From positions 62,001 through 126,000 of the forward strand of contig JBLIGQ010000001.1 of the NCBI GenBank assembly GCA_047636995.1: 64,000 nt of DNA. Reading direction: 5' to 3'. Of the stretch, positions 9,001-15,291 are shown in pieces. Position 1 is the first letter of the stretch; the number at the start of each line of letters is the position of its first letter. The position numbers were made by a program, and so were the translations under genes. Source of the stretch: JAQWQB01 sp047636995. GTDB lineage: Bacteria > Bacteroidota > Bacteroidia > Flavobacteriales_D > Sanyastnellaceae. The notes under the pieces were generated by a model. That model had not been told where the DNA came from. It worked only from the letters and a program-made list of their open reading frames with translations, and searched no databases.

Positions 9001-10060
9001 AAGAAAGACTCTCACAACCGAAATCAAAATCAGCAAGAGGGTCAAAGTTACATGCTAAAGCATCAGTACATCCAATAACACAACCTGTTCCAATTGAAAG
9101 AACTTCAGAACCAAATGAAGTTCCATCTCCTGTAGTTGCAGTGTCAAGATTTCCAGTGATGATTACACCACCAGCATCAGAGAATGTATAAGTAGCACCG
9201 TTCCATCCGTCTCCGAATCCATCTGTCATACCAAAAATATAACATCCACCAGCTAAACATACAACTCCATCTGTTACACCTCCAACAGCTACTACAGCTC
9301 CTAGAGCATCAGTAAGAGACCATCCAACTTCTCCTGGAAAAGTACCACCTGTTACTACAAGCGTGATACAGTTCTCAAGACAGCAAGAACCATCATTGTT
9401 GGTTACCAACGGTGAAAAGTTACAAGCCAATGGATCATCACATCCGTTGCAAGAAAAATCACAAGTTCCGTTGTCAAGTGTTGCCAATGGATCAAAGTTA
9501 CATCCCGTTGGATCTGTACAACCTGCACAAGAAACAAACTCGCAAGTACCATCGTCAACAGTTGCTGCAGGATCGAAGTTACATGCAATTGCATTTGTAC
9601 AACCACCAGCGACAGCAGCACAAGTCAGTGTTGCAGTATAAACTCCAGAGTTTGTGCCAAATCCACCAACTACCAAAAGGTAATTAGTACCAAGTGCAGA
9701 AAGGAAGTCTACGCTAGACTGAAGCCCACCGAAGTCATCATTTCCAGTCACACAAGTGTAAGCACCACAAGTTCCAGTATATACGTGGATCTTTGTGTCG
9801 TAAGCACTACCAGCGGTAGTGAAGTTAATTAGGTCACCTGTACCTGTAAACACGTACCAGTGAGAACCACCGGTTCCAACTGTAGTGATACAAGTAGGAC
9901 CATCACTTACTGAAGCTCCAACTGTTGTGCCGTTCACTACATCGCCACATGCGATCGGTAAAGCGTTAACACACCCGTCTTGAGCGTTCAGGCTGCCTGC
10001 TCCTAGTGCCATAATGGCTACGAATAGAACTGAAGCAACTTTTGTAAAAGTTTTCATCAT
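6020..10060 (-). CDS. Giant secreted cysteine-rich repeat protein with dockerin-like C-terminus
   Basis: 1346 residues, signal peptide at 1-26 (ends AGSLNAQ). It is almost entirely repeats: about twelve cysteine modules of the type GCTDPLGCNFDIANTIDDG (for example GCTNAIACNFDPAATVDDG near the start and GCTYADATNFDP near the end), four FGDGWNGATY modules, and several PPC-like beta-sandwich stretches (PGVWYEYNAAADEQVIVG and similar). The last 30 residues contain one perfect EF-hand/dockerin-type calcium loop, DLNGDGLINATD, followed by LLQFLGAFGSSC, and there the protein stops; no canonical T9SS domain follows. The Asp-rich modules suggest calcium-stabilised surface structure. The gene has an unusually long upstream leader (10061-10370) and is followed by a hairpin at 5968-5999. 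Confidence 0.85.
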   Translation of the reverse strand: MMKTFTKVASVLFVAIMALGAGSLNAQDGCVNALPIACGDVVNGTTVGASVSDGPTCITTVGTGGSHWYVFTGTGDLINFTTAGSAYDTKIHVYTGTCGAYTCVTGNDDFGGLQSSVDFLSALGTNYLLVVGGFGTNSGVYTATLTCAAVAGGCTNAIACNFDPAATVDDGTCEFVSCAGCTDPTGCNFDPLATLDNGTCDFSCNGCDDPLACNFSPLVTNNDGSCCLENCITLVVTGGTFPGEVGWSLTDALGAVVAVGGVTDGVVCLAGGCYIFGMTDGFGDGWNGATYTFSDAGGVIITGNLDTATTGDGTSFGSEVLSIGTGCVIGCTDALACNFDPLADFDFGCESLSCAGCTDPLASNFDPAATIDDGTCVNCLGGELLAIIDMTDAFGDGWNGATWNIFDDLGTLVASGDLDTAPVGDGSSVGTASACVIPGCYTFQVTGGTFPGEVGWSLSDALGNAYGAGGPGSAEVDFGFTGGCAIEGCTDSNCGGYNPSATIDDGSCICPPANNDVCDAEAITCGISVTGTTIASTDNEGLIGSICGGTDVSSPGVWYEYNAAADEQVIVGTCNSAVGGDTKIHVYVAAPDCNNLICVGSNDDACAFLSEIAFNAQTGNDYFILVSEFGAGFGQDFTLDVTCQSCPGIPANDDCVDALPQINGVPSVGSLCCASPSDAPNFVAGFNTAYDVFFVFNSLNYDTFNFDLTNISSSEVGLVIYTGACGTLVDEVGCLVTGQCAGDISDFLTLTPNTDYYFAVFTTDPALCGDFSFTTSGEFLGCTDGTADNFDPIATLDDGSCVFTNPAVNDLCADAIAVTCNSSTVGSTGGSTATGAPTLLPCDAAPGSGVWYTLPATADLVTISTCGSVIDSKINVWTSVDCAGPFACVDQVDGTFASEAADFGSCGFFDQDDTSVSFIGDGVSTYYIYVGAQDVDGNPLTDDNGAFVMDITCEVVVEGCTNSVAYNYNPAANIEDGSCDFFSLTCVGAGTPVQINMYDAFGDGWDLGTYVLTDGAGTVIATNTIDNGLFVIDEDNFAGGESGFDLVCLQDGCYTITVAGSAFPFETAIDIVDEFGVIIAAEGTPAGGNAIGDFSVSFTIGAAVCGCTDPGACNFDVAATDEDGSCEYVTCAGCTDPLGCNFDIANTIDDGSCCFENCLTVSMADSFGDGWNGNFYEIYTIDDVLVASGDLDNAQEGDGLSTGTDVLCLPDGCYYIAVVAGAFTGEVSWNLFGTNNGIVGGGSPVAAGDITFSLGAGACVVGCVEPVACNFDPAANIADCDACEYATCLGCTYADATNFDPLSGASIDDGSCLFDTVNPCPEDLNGDGLINATDLLQFLGAFGSSC

Positions 10061-10370
10061 CTGTTTTGGTTTTGGTTAATACACATTATTTATTCAGGGT
10101 TAGTCCCCCTTTTGACTCCTGGCTCTCCAGGTCAAATCCTAATCAATAACGCACTGATGCTTCCATAGTCAATCACTATGCCAGCTCAACGCAAACTACT
10201 TAAATACTTGGTATACAGATCGTTGTGCTCATCCCTACTTCTCGAAGTTTATCCCATTTATGGAAAAAACCTCTCATTCTGCGACAACTTGGGTGATAAG
10301 TCAGGTCTAGTAATGAGAGTATAAGTTACTTTTAGCGTCCTAAATTTATTAAACATTAAGGCATACTTCC
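10061..10370 (-). promoter_or_regulatory. Long, hairpin-rich leader of the giant repeat protein gene
   Basis: The 441-bp gap between divergent genes has no credible ORF. On the minus strand TAAATTTG (10370-10377) fits the Bacteroidetes -7 box TAnnTTTG, which would give a roughly 300-nt leader. Three inverted repeats lie in it: CTCTCATT/AATGAGAG (10271-10278 with 10312-10319), CATAGT/ACTATG (10164-10169 with 10175-10180), and TTTGAC-CTGG/CCAG-GTCAAA (10111-10136, with a 2-nt bulge). On the minus strand the first is followed by GGTTTTTTCC, so it resembles a terminator or attenuator. Nothing is recognised at 10378-10501 apart from the likely upstream region of the plus-strand gene. Confidence 0.4.
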
Positions 10371-10501
10371 AAATTTATTATGAAAAATTGGTGAAATAAA
10401 GCTGCTTATCAGGCAATAATCACTGTTTATCGACATTCTCCCATTCAAATTTCTTTCCCTTCTTTGGCGTATCTTTCACATAATCAACCAAATTACCTGC
10501 C

Positions 10502-13396
10502 GTGATTCGATCATTTTGCAACCTTGTTTGTCTGTTTTACGTCACTTTCTCAAGTATTGGACAGATCAGCCTGAACGAAGTTTGCTCATCTAACTCCTCT
10601 ATTGTTGCAGATGAAGCGGGCCAATTTGATGATTGGATTGAGCTATTCAATTCAGGAGAAACGGCCATAAACCTTCAAGGTTGGAGCATTGGTAAAGAAT
10701 CAACCTTGGACAATGGTTACGAGATCTCTTCCGACGAACCCCTTTTTATAGCGCCCAACAGCTTTATACTGCTTTGGTGTGACAATGAATTATCCCAAGG
10801 TAACGCTCACCTCCCCTTTAAACTGAATAATGCAGGCGAAGAGATTTTTCTTTTCGCTCCAAATGATGAGCTCATTGAATCTAGAATAATCCCATTTCAC
10901 TTTTCAAATAACTCATGGGGCATCAACTTGGCCAATGAGTGGCGGAACTTTCAAACACCAACTCCTCTATTAGAAAACCCCAGCACTTCTTACCTGGGCA
11001 CACTTGCTCCCCCGCAAGCAACCTTTCCATCTGGCATTTATGACTTCGACCTAGACATTTCGTTACAACATGAATTTGAAGATGCACTCATTACGTATAC
11101 ACTGAACGGCATTCAACCCGAAGATGATGATGAGTCATTTCTTTCTCCTATTGAACTTACAGAAAACACCATTGTCACATCACGGGCTTTTAAGCCAAAC
11201 TACATTCCAAGTGCTGCATTCTCTTTTCACTTTATAAGAGACCAAGCGTCAAACATCCCTGTTGTGAGCATTGTGGCTGATTTTTATGACCTCTTTGGAT
11301 TCTTCGGAATATTAAACACTTGGGACAGTGGCGAAGAAATCCCTGCTTCGTTTACCTATTTGTATAGCAACCTAGAATCCTACAGTGCAGCATGCGGACT
11401 TGAGATTCACGCTCCATCGCCAGTTGAACAACAGGCATTTCGCCTAACCGCAAAATCTACTTACAATGACCCGGTCTTCTCTTTTCCCTTTTTCGGAACA
11501 GATGGAGCAGAGGTTCACAACGCGTTAATACTGCGCAATGGAGGAGATGATGCACTAGAAGAAAACGGCTCATTCATTCGTGACCGAATCATTCACCAGG
11601 CATTTGATGAAATCAGACCTGAGCACGCCACCTCAGATGCCTTGAGCGTGAATGTATATCTGAACGGCAACTATTGGGGGATATATCAGCTTCGCGAAAG
11701 ACAAGACAGCGCATTCATTAGCCACCATTTCAGCGAATCACATTTTGACCTTTTAGAAAGGTCTGCTGAGTACCCAACAACAAAACATGCGCTTGCGGGG
11801 AACTGGGACGATTTCGATTTGCTTGAGGAGACGGTTACCTCGCTTGATCTGAGTCAAGATGAAAATCTAGCCTTCATTGAAGAGTGGGTTGATCTTTCAA
11901 ATTTCATAGATTATCAGTTGACAGAGATCTTCATTGCGAATCAAGATTGGCTCAGTAACAACGTCAAGCTGTGGAGACCACTTGATGAATCTCGTCCTTG
12001 GCAATGGCTATTATGGGACACCGACTGGGGCCTAGGAATGTGGGGAAACTCCTATCCTGTTGGCTCTCCAGATTGGAACGCCCTTGAGTTTGCCTTGTCT
12101 GATTGGGGCGGTTGGTTGGAAGATGAAGTTGAGACTGAGCTTTTGCAAAGCTTAATTCTCAATGAATCATTTAAAGCACGGTTTGCGTCAAGAGCAGCAG
12201 ATTTAAGAAACTCCACATTCGAGACTTACAGATGGAATGAACGCATAGACAGCACCTTAAATGAATTAGCGAATGAAATCCCCTATCATTTCGAACGATG
12301 GGAATTGAATTTAGCAGATTGGGAGGCGGAGGTAGACACTCTAAAACTCTTCGTTGCAGAGCGCCCTGCATTTTTCATGGAGCATTTTCAAGCACAATTT
12401 GACCTGGGTGCTATCCACGCACTTTCCCTTAATTCATCACCTCCTGAAATAGGTTCTTACGAAGTAAACAGCTTGACTCTTGACAGCGCGGCATGGAGCG
12501 GAGACTATTTTCAGGCTCTTTCGGTAAGGATTAAAGCAGTCCCACCTGTTGGTTACGCTCTGATTGGTTGGTCTGACCTCTCATCAAATCAACTGGAACG
12601 TTTCATAGAGCTCAGTTCAGACTCTGCTATTGTTGCGCTCTATGAACCCATTGAAAACCAGAACTCCATTTGGGTAAATGAAATCATGTATGCCCCTACT
12701 AATTCAGCTGCTGATTGGATAGAACTTTACAATCCTGGCCCTGACACATCAAACCTCATTGGATACTCCATTCAAACGGAAAGCTTCGATATCACAATCA
12801 ATGACAGTCTTCTGCTCATGCCTGAATCATTCTTGGTCATTGCTTCTGACAGTTTATCATTCTTGACGAACCACCCCTTCTTTGATGGGGCTCTTCTGCA
12901 AGATGAAGCACTTACTTTGGGGCAAACCACTACAACAATTAAAGTCATCACTCCTTTTGAAGTTATAGAAGACAGTGTTCGTTATGCGTTAACGTCTCCA
13001 TGGCCTTTTCAGGCAAACGGCAGTGGAGCCTCTTTGGAGTTCTCAATTGGACTTCTTGAAAACAGCTTGGGAACGAATTGGTTTGCTGATGTAACTGAAA
13101 TGGGAAGCCCTGGAGCACAGAACACTGCGATTGCAATGCACGTTAACGGTCAACAATTGGAGGGAATTCGTATTGCTCCTAATCCGTGTGCTTCCTATTT
13201 TATGGTGCAAAACACGAAAGAACTCTGTGGCGCTGACTACAAGCTACTTTCTGCTCAAGGGGAGACGGTTAAATCAGGCCAATTCTCGAATGGAATTCGA
13301 CAGGTGATTGATTGTTCGGATCTGGCTTCAGGAACGTACCTTTTTTTAACAGAGGGCACGAACGAAAGATTTAACAAAGTTCTAGTTAAGCTCTGA
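10502..13396 (+). CDS. CotH kinase family protein with lamin-tail domains and T9SS signal
   Basis: 964 residues, GTG start immediately before a signal peptide (ends FSSIGQ). Order of domains: lamin-tail domain (about 22-110; LNEVCSSNSS, FDDWIELFNSGE), a chitobiase-type beta domain (about 168-245; FPSGIYDFDLDISL), the CotH kinase fold (about 250-650; ILRNGGDD near 340, YLNGNYWGIYQLRERQD near 390, WQWLLWDTDWGLG near 502), a second lamin-tail domain (about 720-830; VNEIMYAPTNSAADWIELYN) and a type A T9SS domain from about 888 (IRIAPNPCASYF). CotH proteins are atypical protein kinases that phosphorylate exported substrates. The expected product is a surface or secreted kinase-like protein; its target is unknown. 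Its stop abuts the stop of the minus-strand gene that follows. Confidence 0.87.
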   Translation: MIRSFCNLVCLFYVTFSSIGQISLNEVCSSNSSIVADEAGQFDDWIELFNSGETAINLQGWSIGKESTLDNGYEISSDEPLFIAPNSFILLWCDNELSQGNAHLPFKLNNAGEEIFLFAPNDELIESRIIPFHFSNNSWGINLANEWRNFQTPTPLLENPSTSYLGTLAPPQATFPSGIYDFDLDISLQHEFEDALITYTLNGIQPEDDDESFLSPIELTENTIVTSRAFKPNYIPSAAFSFHFIRDQASNIPVVSIVADFYDLFGFFGILNTWDSGEEIPASFTYLYSNLESYSAACGLEIHAPSPVEQQAFRLTAKSTYNDPVFSFPFFGTDGAEVHNALILRNGGDDALEENGSFIRDRIIHQAFDEIRPEHATSDALSVNVYLNGNYWGIYQLRERQDSAFISHHFSESHFDLLERSAEYPTTKHALAGNWDDFDLLEETVTSLDLSQDENLAFIEEWVDLSNFIDYQLTEIFIANQDWLSNNVKLWRPLDESRPWQWLLWDTDWGLGMWGNSYPVGSPDWNALEFALSDWGGWLEDEVETELLQSLILNESFKARFASRAADLRNSTFETYRWNERIDSTLNELANEIPYHFERWELNLADWEAEVDTLKLFVAERPAFFMEHFQAQFDLGAIHALSLNSSPPEIGSYEVNSLTLDSAAWSGDYFQALSVRIKAVPPVGYALIGWSDLSSNQLERFIELSSDSAIVALYEPIENQNSIWVNEIMYAPTNSAADWIELYNPGPDTSNLIGYSIQTESFDITINDSLLLMPESFLVIASDSLSFLTNHPFFDGALLQDEALTLGQTTTTIKVITPFEVIEDSVRYALTSPWPFQANGSGASLEFSIGLLENSLGTNWFADVTEMGSPGAQNTAIAMHVNGQQLEGIRIAPNPCASYFMVQNTKELCGADYKLLSAQGETVKSGQFSNGIRQVIDCSDLASGTYLFLTEGTNERFNKVLVKL

Positions 13397-13873
13397 TCAC
13401 CACATTTCAGCATGCCAACTTTGGCTAAAAGACCCCTTCCACTTTTCATTCAATTCAGCCATACTTGCAGCCAATGTATTGAACACTGTGGTTTCATCTG
13501 TAACAATACCCGCTTTGCGTTTGGCCCAAAAATCATGCATGTGATCCTGAACCATCTGTCCGTTGTTTTCCCAAATGACCAACGTACGGTTGAAGAAATC
13601 AACGTTTAATTCTTGGCCGATCTTTTGAATTAGACGCACTGACCCATCAATTGAACATCCGGTTGCAGCTTGTGCCTTTTCGTCTACCCCTAGAATAAGC
13701 CACCTTTGATCTCTGACCTCAAACGCAGCTGATAATTCTTGTCCGTGTGCTTCCCATTGTGCAACAAACGACTGCATTTGTTCTGAGACGGCAGCAATAT
13801 CTTGTGCTGAAAGTAATTTATCTGCTTGATAAATCCACACGCGAGCGTGTTTTGGTAATTTTGCTAAACTCAT
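13397..13873 (-). CDS. Conserved Bacteroidetes protein (often mislabelled ABC transporter ATPase)
   Basis: 158 residues from the ATG at 13873; an upstream in-frame start would overlap the preceding gene and lengthen the protein without conserved sequence. Hallmarks are LPKHARVWIYQADKLLS near the N-terminus, RWLILGVDEKAQAATGCSID in the middle and a C-terminal helical part. It is soluble, with no signal peptide. Relatives in Flavobacteriia are annotated as ABC transporter ATPase, but no Walker A, Walker B or signature motif is present, so that name is not supported. TACCTTTG (13878-13885, minus) lies only 4 nt before the ATG, which suggests its own promoter and a leaderless message. Function unknown. 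Confidence 0.8.
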   Translation of the reverse strand: MSLAKLPKHARVWIYQADKLLSAQDIAAVSEQMQSFVAQWEAHGQELSAAFEVRDQRWLILGVDEKAQAATGCSIDGSVRLIQKIGQELNVDFFNRTLVIWENNGQMVQDHMHDFWAKRKAGIVTDETTVFNTLAASMAELNEKWKGSFSQSWHAEMW

Positions 13874-13877
13874 GTTG

Positions 13878-13885
13878 CAAAGGTA
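13878..13885 (-). promoter_or_regulatory. Candidate -7 box TACCTTTG, leaderless promoter
   Basis: It matches TAnnTTTG on the minus strand and ends 4 nt before the ATG at 13873. Transcription would begin at or very near the start codon. No clear -33 TTTG element was seen. Confidence 0.45.
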
Positions 13886-13895
13886 AGAATGATAT

Positions 13896-14411
13896 TCAGA
13901 TGCGCTGACGTAATCTGCCAACAAGCAATAAAAGCAGGGCAGGAATTGGGCTTTGCATAAAGCCTAAGATTTTGCGCGCAATGTTGTAGCCGGGCTCAGC
14001 CATGTGAATGATTTTTCCACCAATGAGGAAAACACCTGCAAGCACGAAGCATGCAGCCATGATCCACAACAATAGTTTCGTAAAGAAAGGATCTTTGAAA
14101 GCCCACCTTAAAAATAATAGGTTTAGAAGGACATTCACCGCAATAAAAAGAATGGCAAGCCCCCACTTCAAGGTATTTAGTTCACTTCTTGAAAATTGAT
14201 TCAATGCATGAATTGGGTCGTGGCTATAATAGTAGTTGAAAGGAGCATCAATTCTTTTCTCATCAAGCCAGGCTCTTCTTTCATCTTCTGGCAAATCGTA
14301 AAAAGCGGGATTATTGGCTGTTTCGTCTAAGTAGAAATTCACATTCACTTTGACCATTTCTTGAGCGAACCCAAGAAGCAGCATGACCGGGAGTAACAAC
14401 CAATGCTTCAA
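13896..14411 (-). CDS. Exosortase F system-associated membrane protein
   Basis: 171 residues. An N-terminal hydrophobic segment (residues 3-16) is followed by an extracytoplasmic stretch with FYLDETANNPAFYDLPEDER and INAPFNYYYSHDP-like aromatic residues, then three more hydrophobic helices (about 82-102, 110-130, 150-165). This length and topology, and its place directly after xrtF with an ATGA overlap (14408-14411), match the exosortase F-associated protein known from flavobacteria. Its role is not established; it probably assists XrtF in the inner membrane. Confidence 0.8.
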   Translation of the reverse strand: MKHWLLLPVMLLLGFAQEMVKVNVNFYLDETANNPAFYDLPEDERRAWLDEKRIDAPFNYYYSHDPIHALNQFSRSELNTLKWGLAILFIAVNVLLNLLFLRWAFKDPFFTKLLLWIMAACFVLAGVFLIGGKIIHMAEPGYNIARKILGFMQSPIPALLLLLVGRLRQRI

Positions 14412-14959
14412 ATTGATTCAGCTTTTGGCTTCTTCTGACTTAGAGGAGCAAATTTTTGAACCCAGATGTACCAAAGGAGGAAAACAAATGCGTAGACAAT
14501 GATTGTAAATGTATAGTCGTGGTTGAAATCTAGCAGATCAGGTCTGTAATGAACGATCACCGCTAGTGCCACAACCCGAAAAATGTTGATCCAATGAATG
14601 GCAATAATACCCGCAGGTATGAACCAAGCTTTGTGTTTCAGAGGCCCAGGATAGGCAATAACGAAAATTGAAAAAAGGGCAAAAAGAATAATACCATCAC
14701 ATGGAGCACCTATTGTAACTCCTGGCGAACGTGCAATACCTACATGGTTACGCCAGAGCCCATCATCAAAAACCCTGAGTTCATAACCCAAGATACTTAG
14801 TACATCTTCTGTACCACGAACAATGCAATCAACAACCCATTCATCAAGGGATGAATGAGGTCTTAGAACAAACTCATAAAGGATGTACCAGCCCAGATAG
14901 GCTAGCGCACCAACAACAAGAAAGCTCAATAAAGGGTTCTCCTTGAGCTTTGAACTCAT
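14408..14959 (-). CDS. xrtF: Exosortase family protein XrtF
   Basis: 183 residues, multi-pass inner-membrane transpeptidase/protease of the exosortase superfamily. The proposed catalytic triad is visible: Cys87 in GAPCDG, Arg128 in INIFRV and His147 in DFNHDYTF, each at the membrane face of a hydrophobic helix. Exosortases cleave C-terminal sorting signals of exported proteins and may transfer them to a surface glycan or lipid. Short length and divergence from PEP-CTERM exosortases fit the flavobacterial XrtF type. Its ATG overlaps the stop of the small PID-type protein gene by 1 nt (TAATG), and it overlaps the next gene by 4 nt, so the three form an operon. It sits back-to-back with a large polysaccharide locus. 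Confidence 0.88.
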   Translation of the reverse strand: MSSKLKENPLLSFLVVGALAYLGWYILYEFVLRPHSSLDEWVVDCIVRGTEDVLSILGYELRVFDDGLWRNHVGIARSPGVTIGAPCDGIILFALFSIFVIAYPGPLKHKAWFIPAGIIAIHWINIFRVVALAVIVHYRPDLLDFNHDYTFTIIVYAFVFLLWYIWVQKFAPLSQKKPKAESI

Positions 14960-15177
14960 TAGTCCTTCTTAATGAGTTTATATGCTTTTTTTCCTCCTAG
15001 AGCAATTCCTGCTGCTATTAAGAAACTCGCACCACCGTCAATAGGGCAAACGGGTCCAAATGGCCCATCACATGGAGTCCCACCATCGTCAGGAAACGGA
15101 GCGGTTTGTCCGAGTGAAATGATTGGAAGTACTGCGATAGCGATGAGTACGACTATACTAATCAATTTTGTGCGCAT
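14959..15177 (-). CDS. Small PID-type C-terminal sorting-signal protein, likely XrtF substrate
   Basis: 72 residues from the ATG at 15177; the longer in-frame form (to 15210) would include the promoter box and adds no signal-like sequence. Residues 1-24 are a signal peptide (ends ISLGQ). The short mature part is rich in Pro, Gly and Asp with two cysteines (GGTPCDGPFGPVCPIDGG). The C-terminus is tripartite: PIDGG motif at 45-49, a hydrophobic stretch ASFLIAAGIALGG, then the basic tail KKAYKLIKKD. This is the layout of an exosortase target, and the motif resembles the PID-CTERM type. Being first in the xrtF operon strongly suggests it is the cognate substrate. Confidence 0.75.
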   Translation of the reverse strand: MRTKLISIVVLIAIAVLPIISLGQTAPFPDDGGTPCDGPFGPVCPIDGGASFLIAAGIALGGKKAYKLIKKD

Positions 15178-15198
15178 GATTAAGGTATTCAGTTTAGG

Positions 15199-15206
15199 CA
15201 AAAGTA
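15199..15206 (-). promoter_or_regulatory. Candidate -7 box TACTTTTG for the xrtF operon
   Basis: It matches TAnnTTTG on the minus strand, 21 nt before the ATG at 15177, in the divergent intergenic region. The opposite-facing box at 15267-15274 serves the polysaccharide locus. Confidence 0.5.
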
Positions 15207-15266
15207 ACAATTTAACTTTAGGAAGATATCATTTCCCATAAATGGACTGTTAAAGAAACGCATTGC

Positions 15267-15274
15267 TATATTTG
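15267..15274 (+). promoter_or_regulatory. Candidate -7 box TATATTTG at the head of the polysaccharide locus
   Basis: It matches TAnnTTTG, 17 nt before the ATG at 15292. It is probably the main promoter of the tyrosine kinase gene and perhaps of the genes downstream. No clear -33 TTTG was found. Confidence 0.5.
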
Positions 15275-15291
15275 TGCCGTAGACTAGCTAT

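Noticed and set aside
4160..9235. Regularly spaced short DNA repeats that could suggest a CRISPR array
   Set aside because: The repeats are unevenly spaced, in frame, and encode the GDGW and GCTDP protein modules; no cas gene is near.
13397..13873. ABC transporter ATPase label common for this family
   Set aside because: No Walker A, Walker B or ABC signature in 158 residues.
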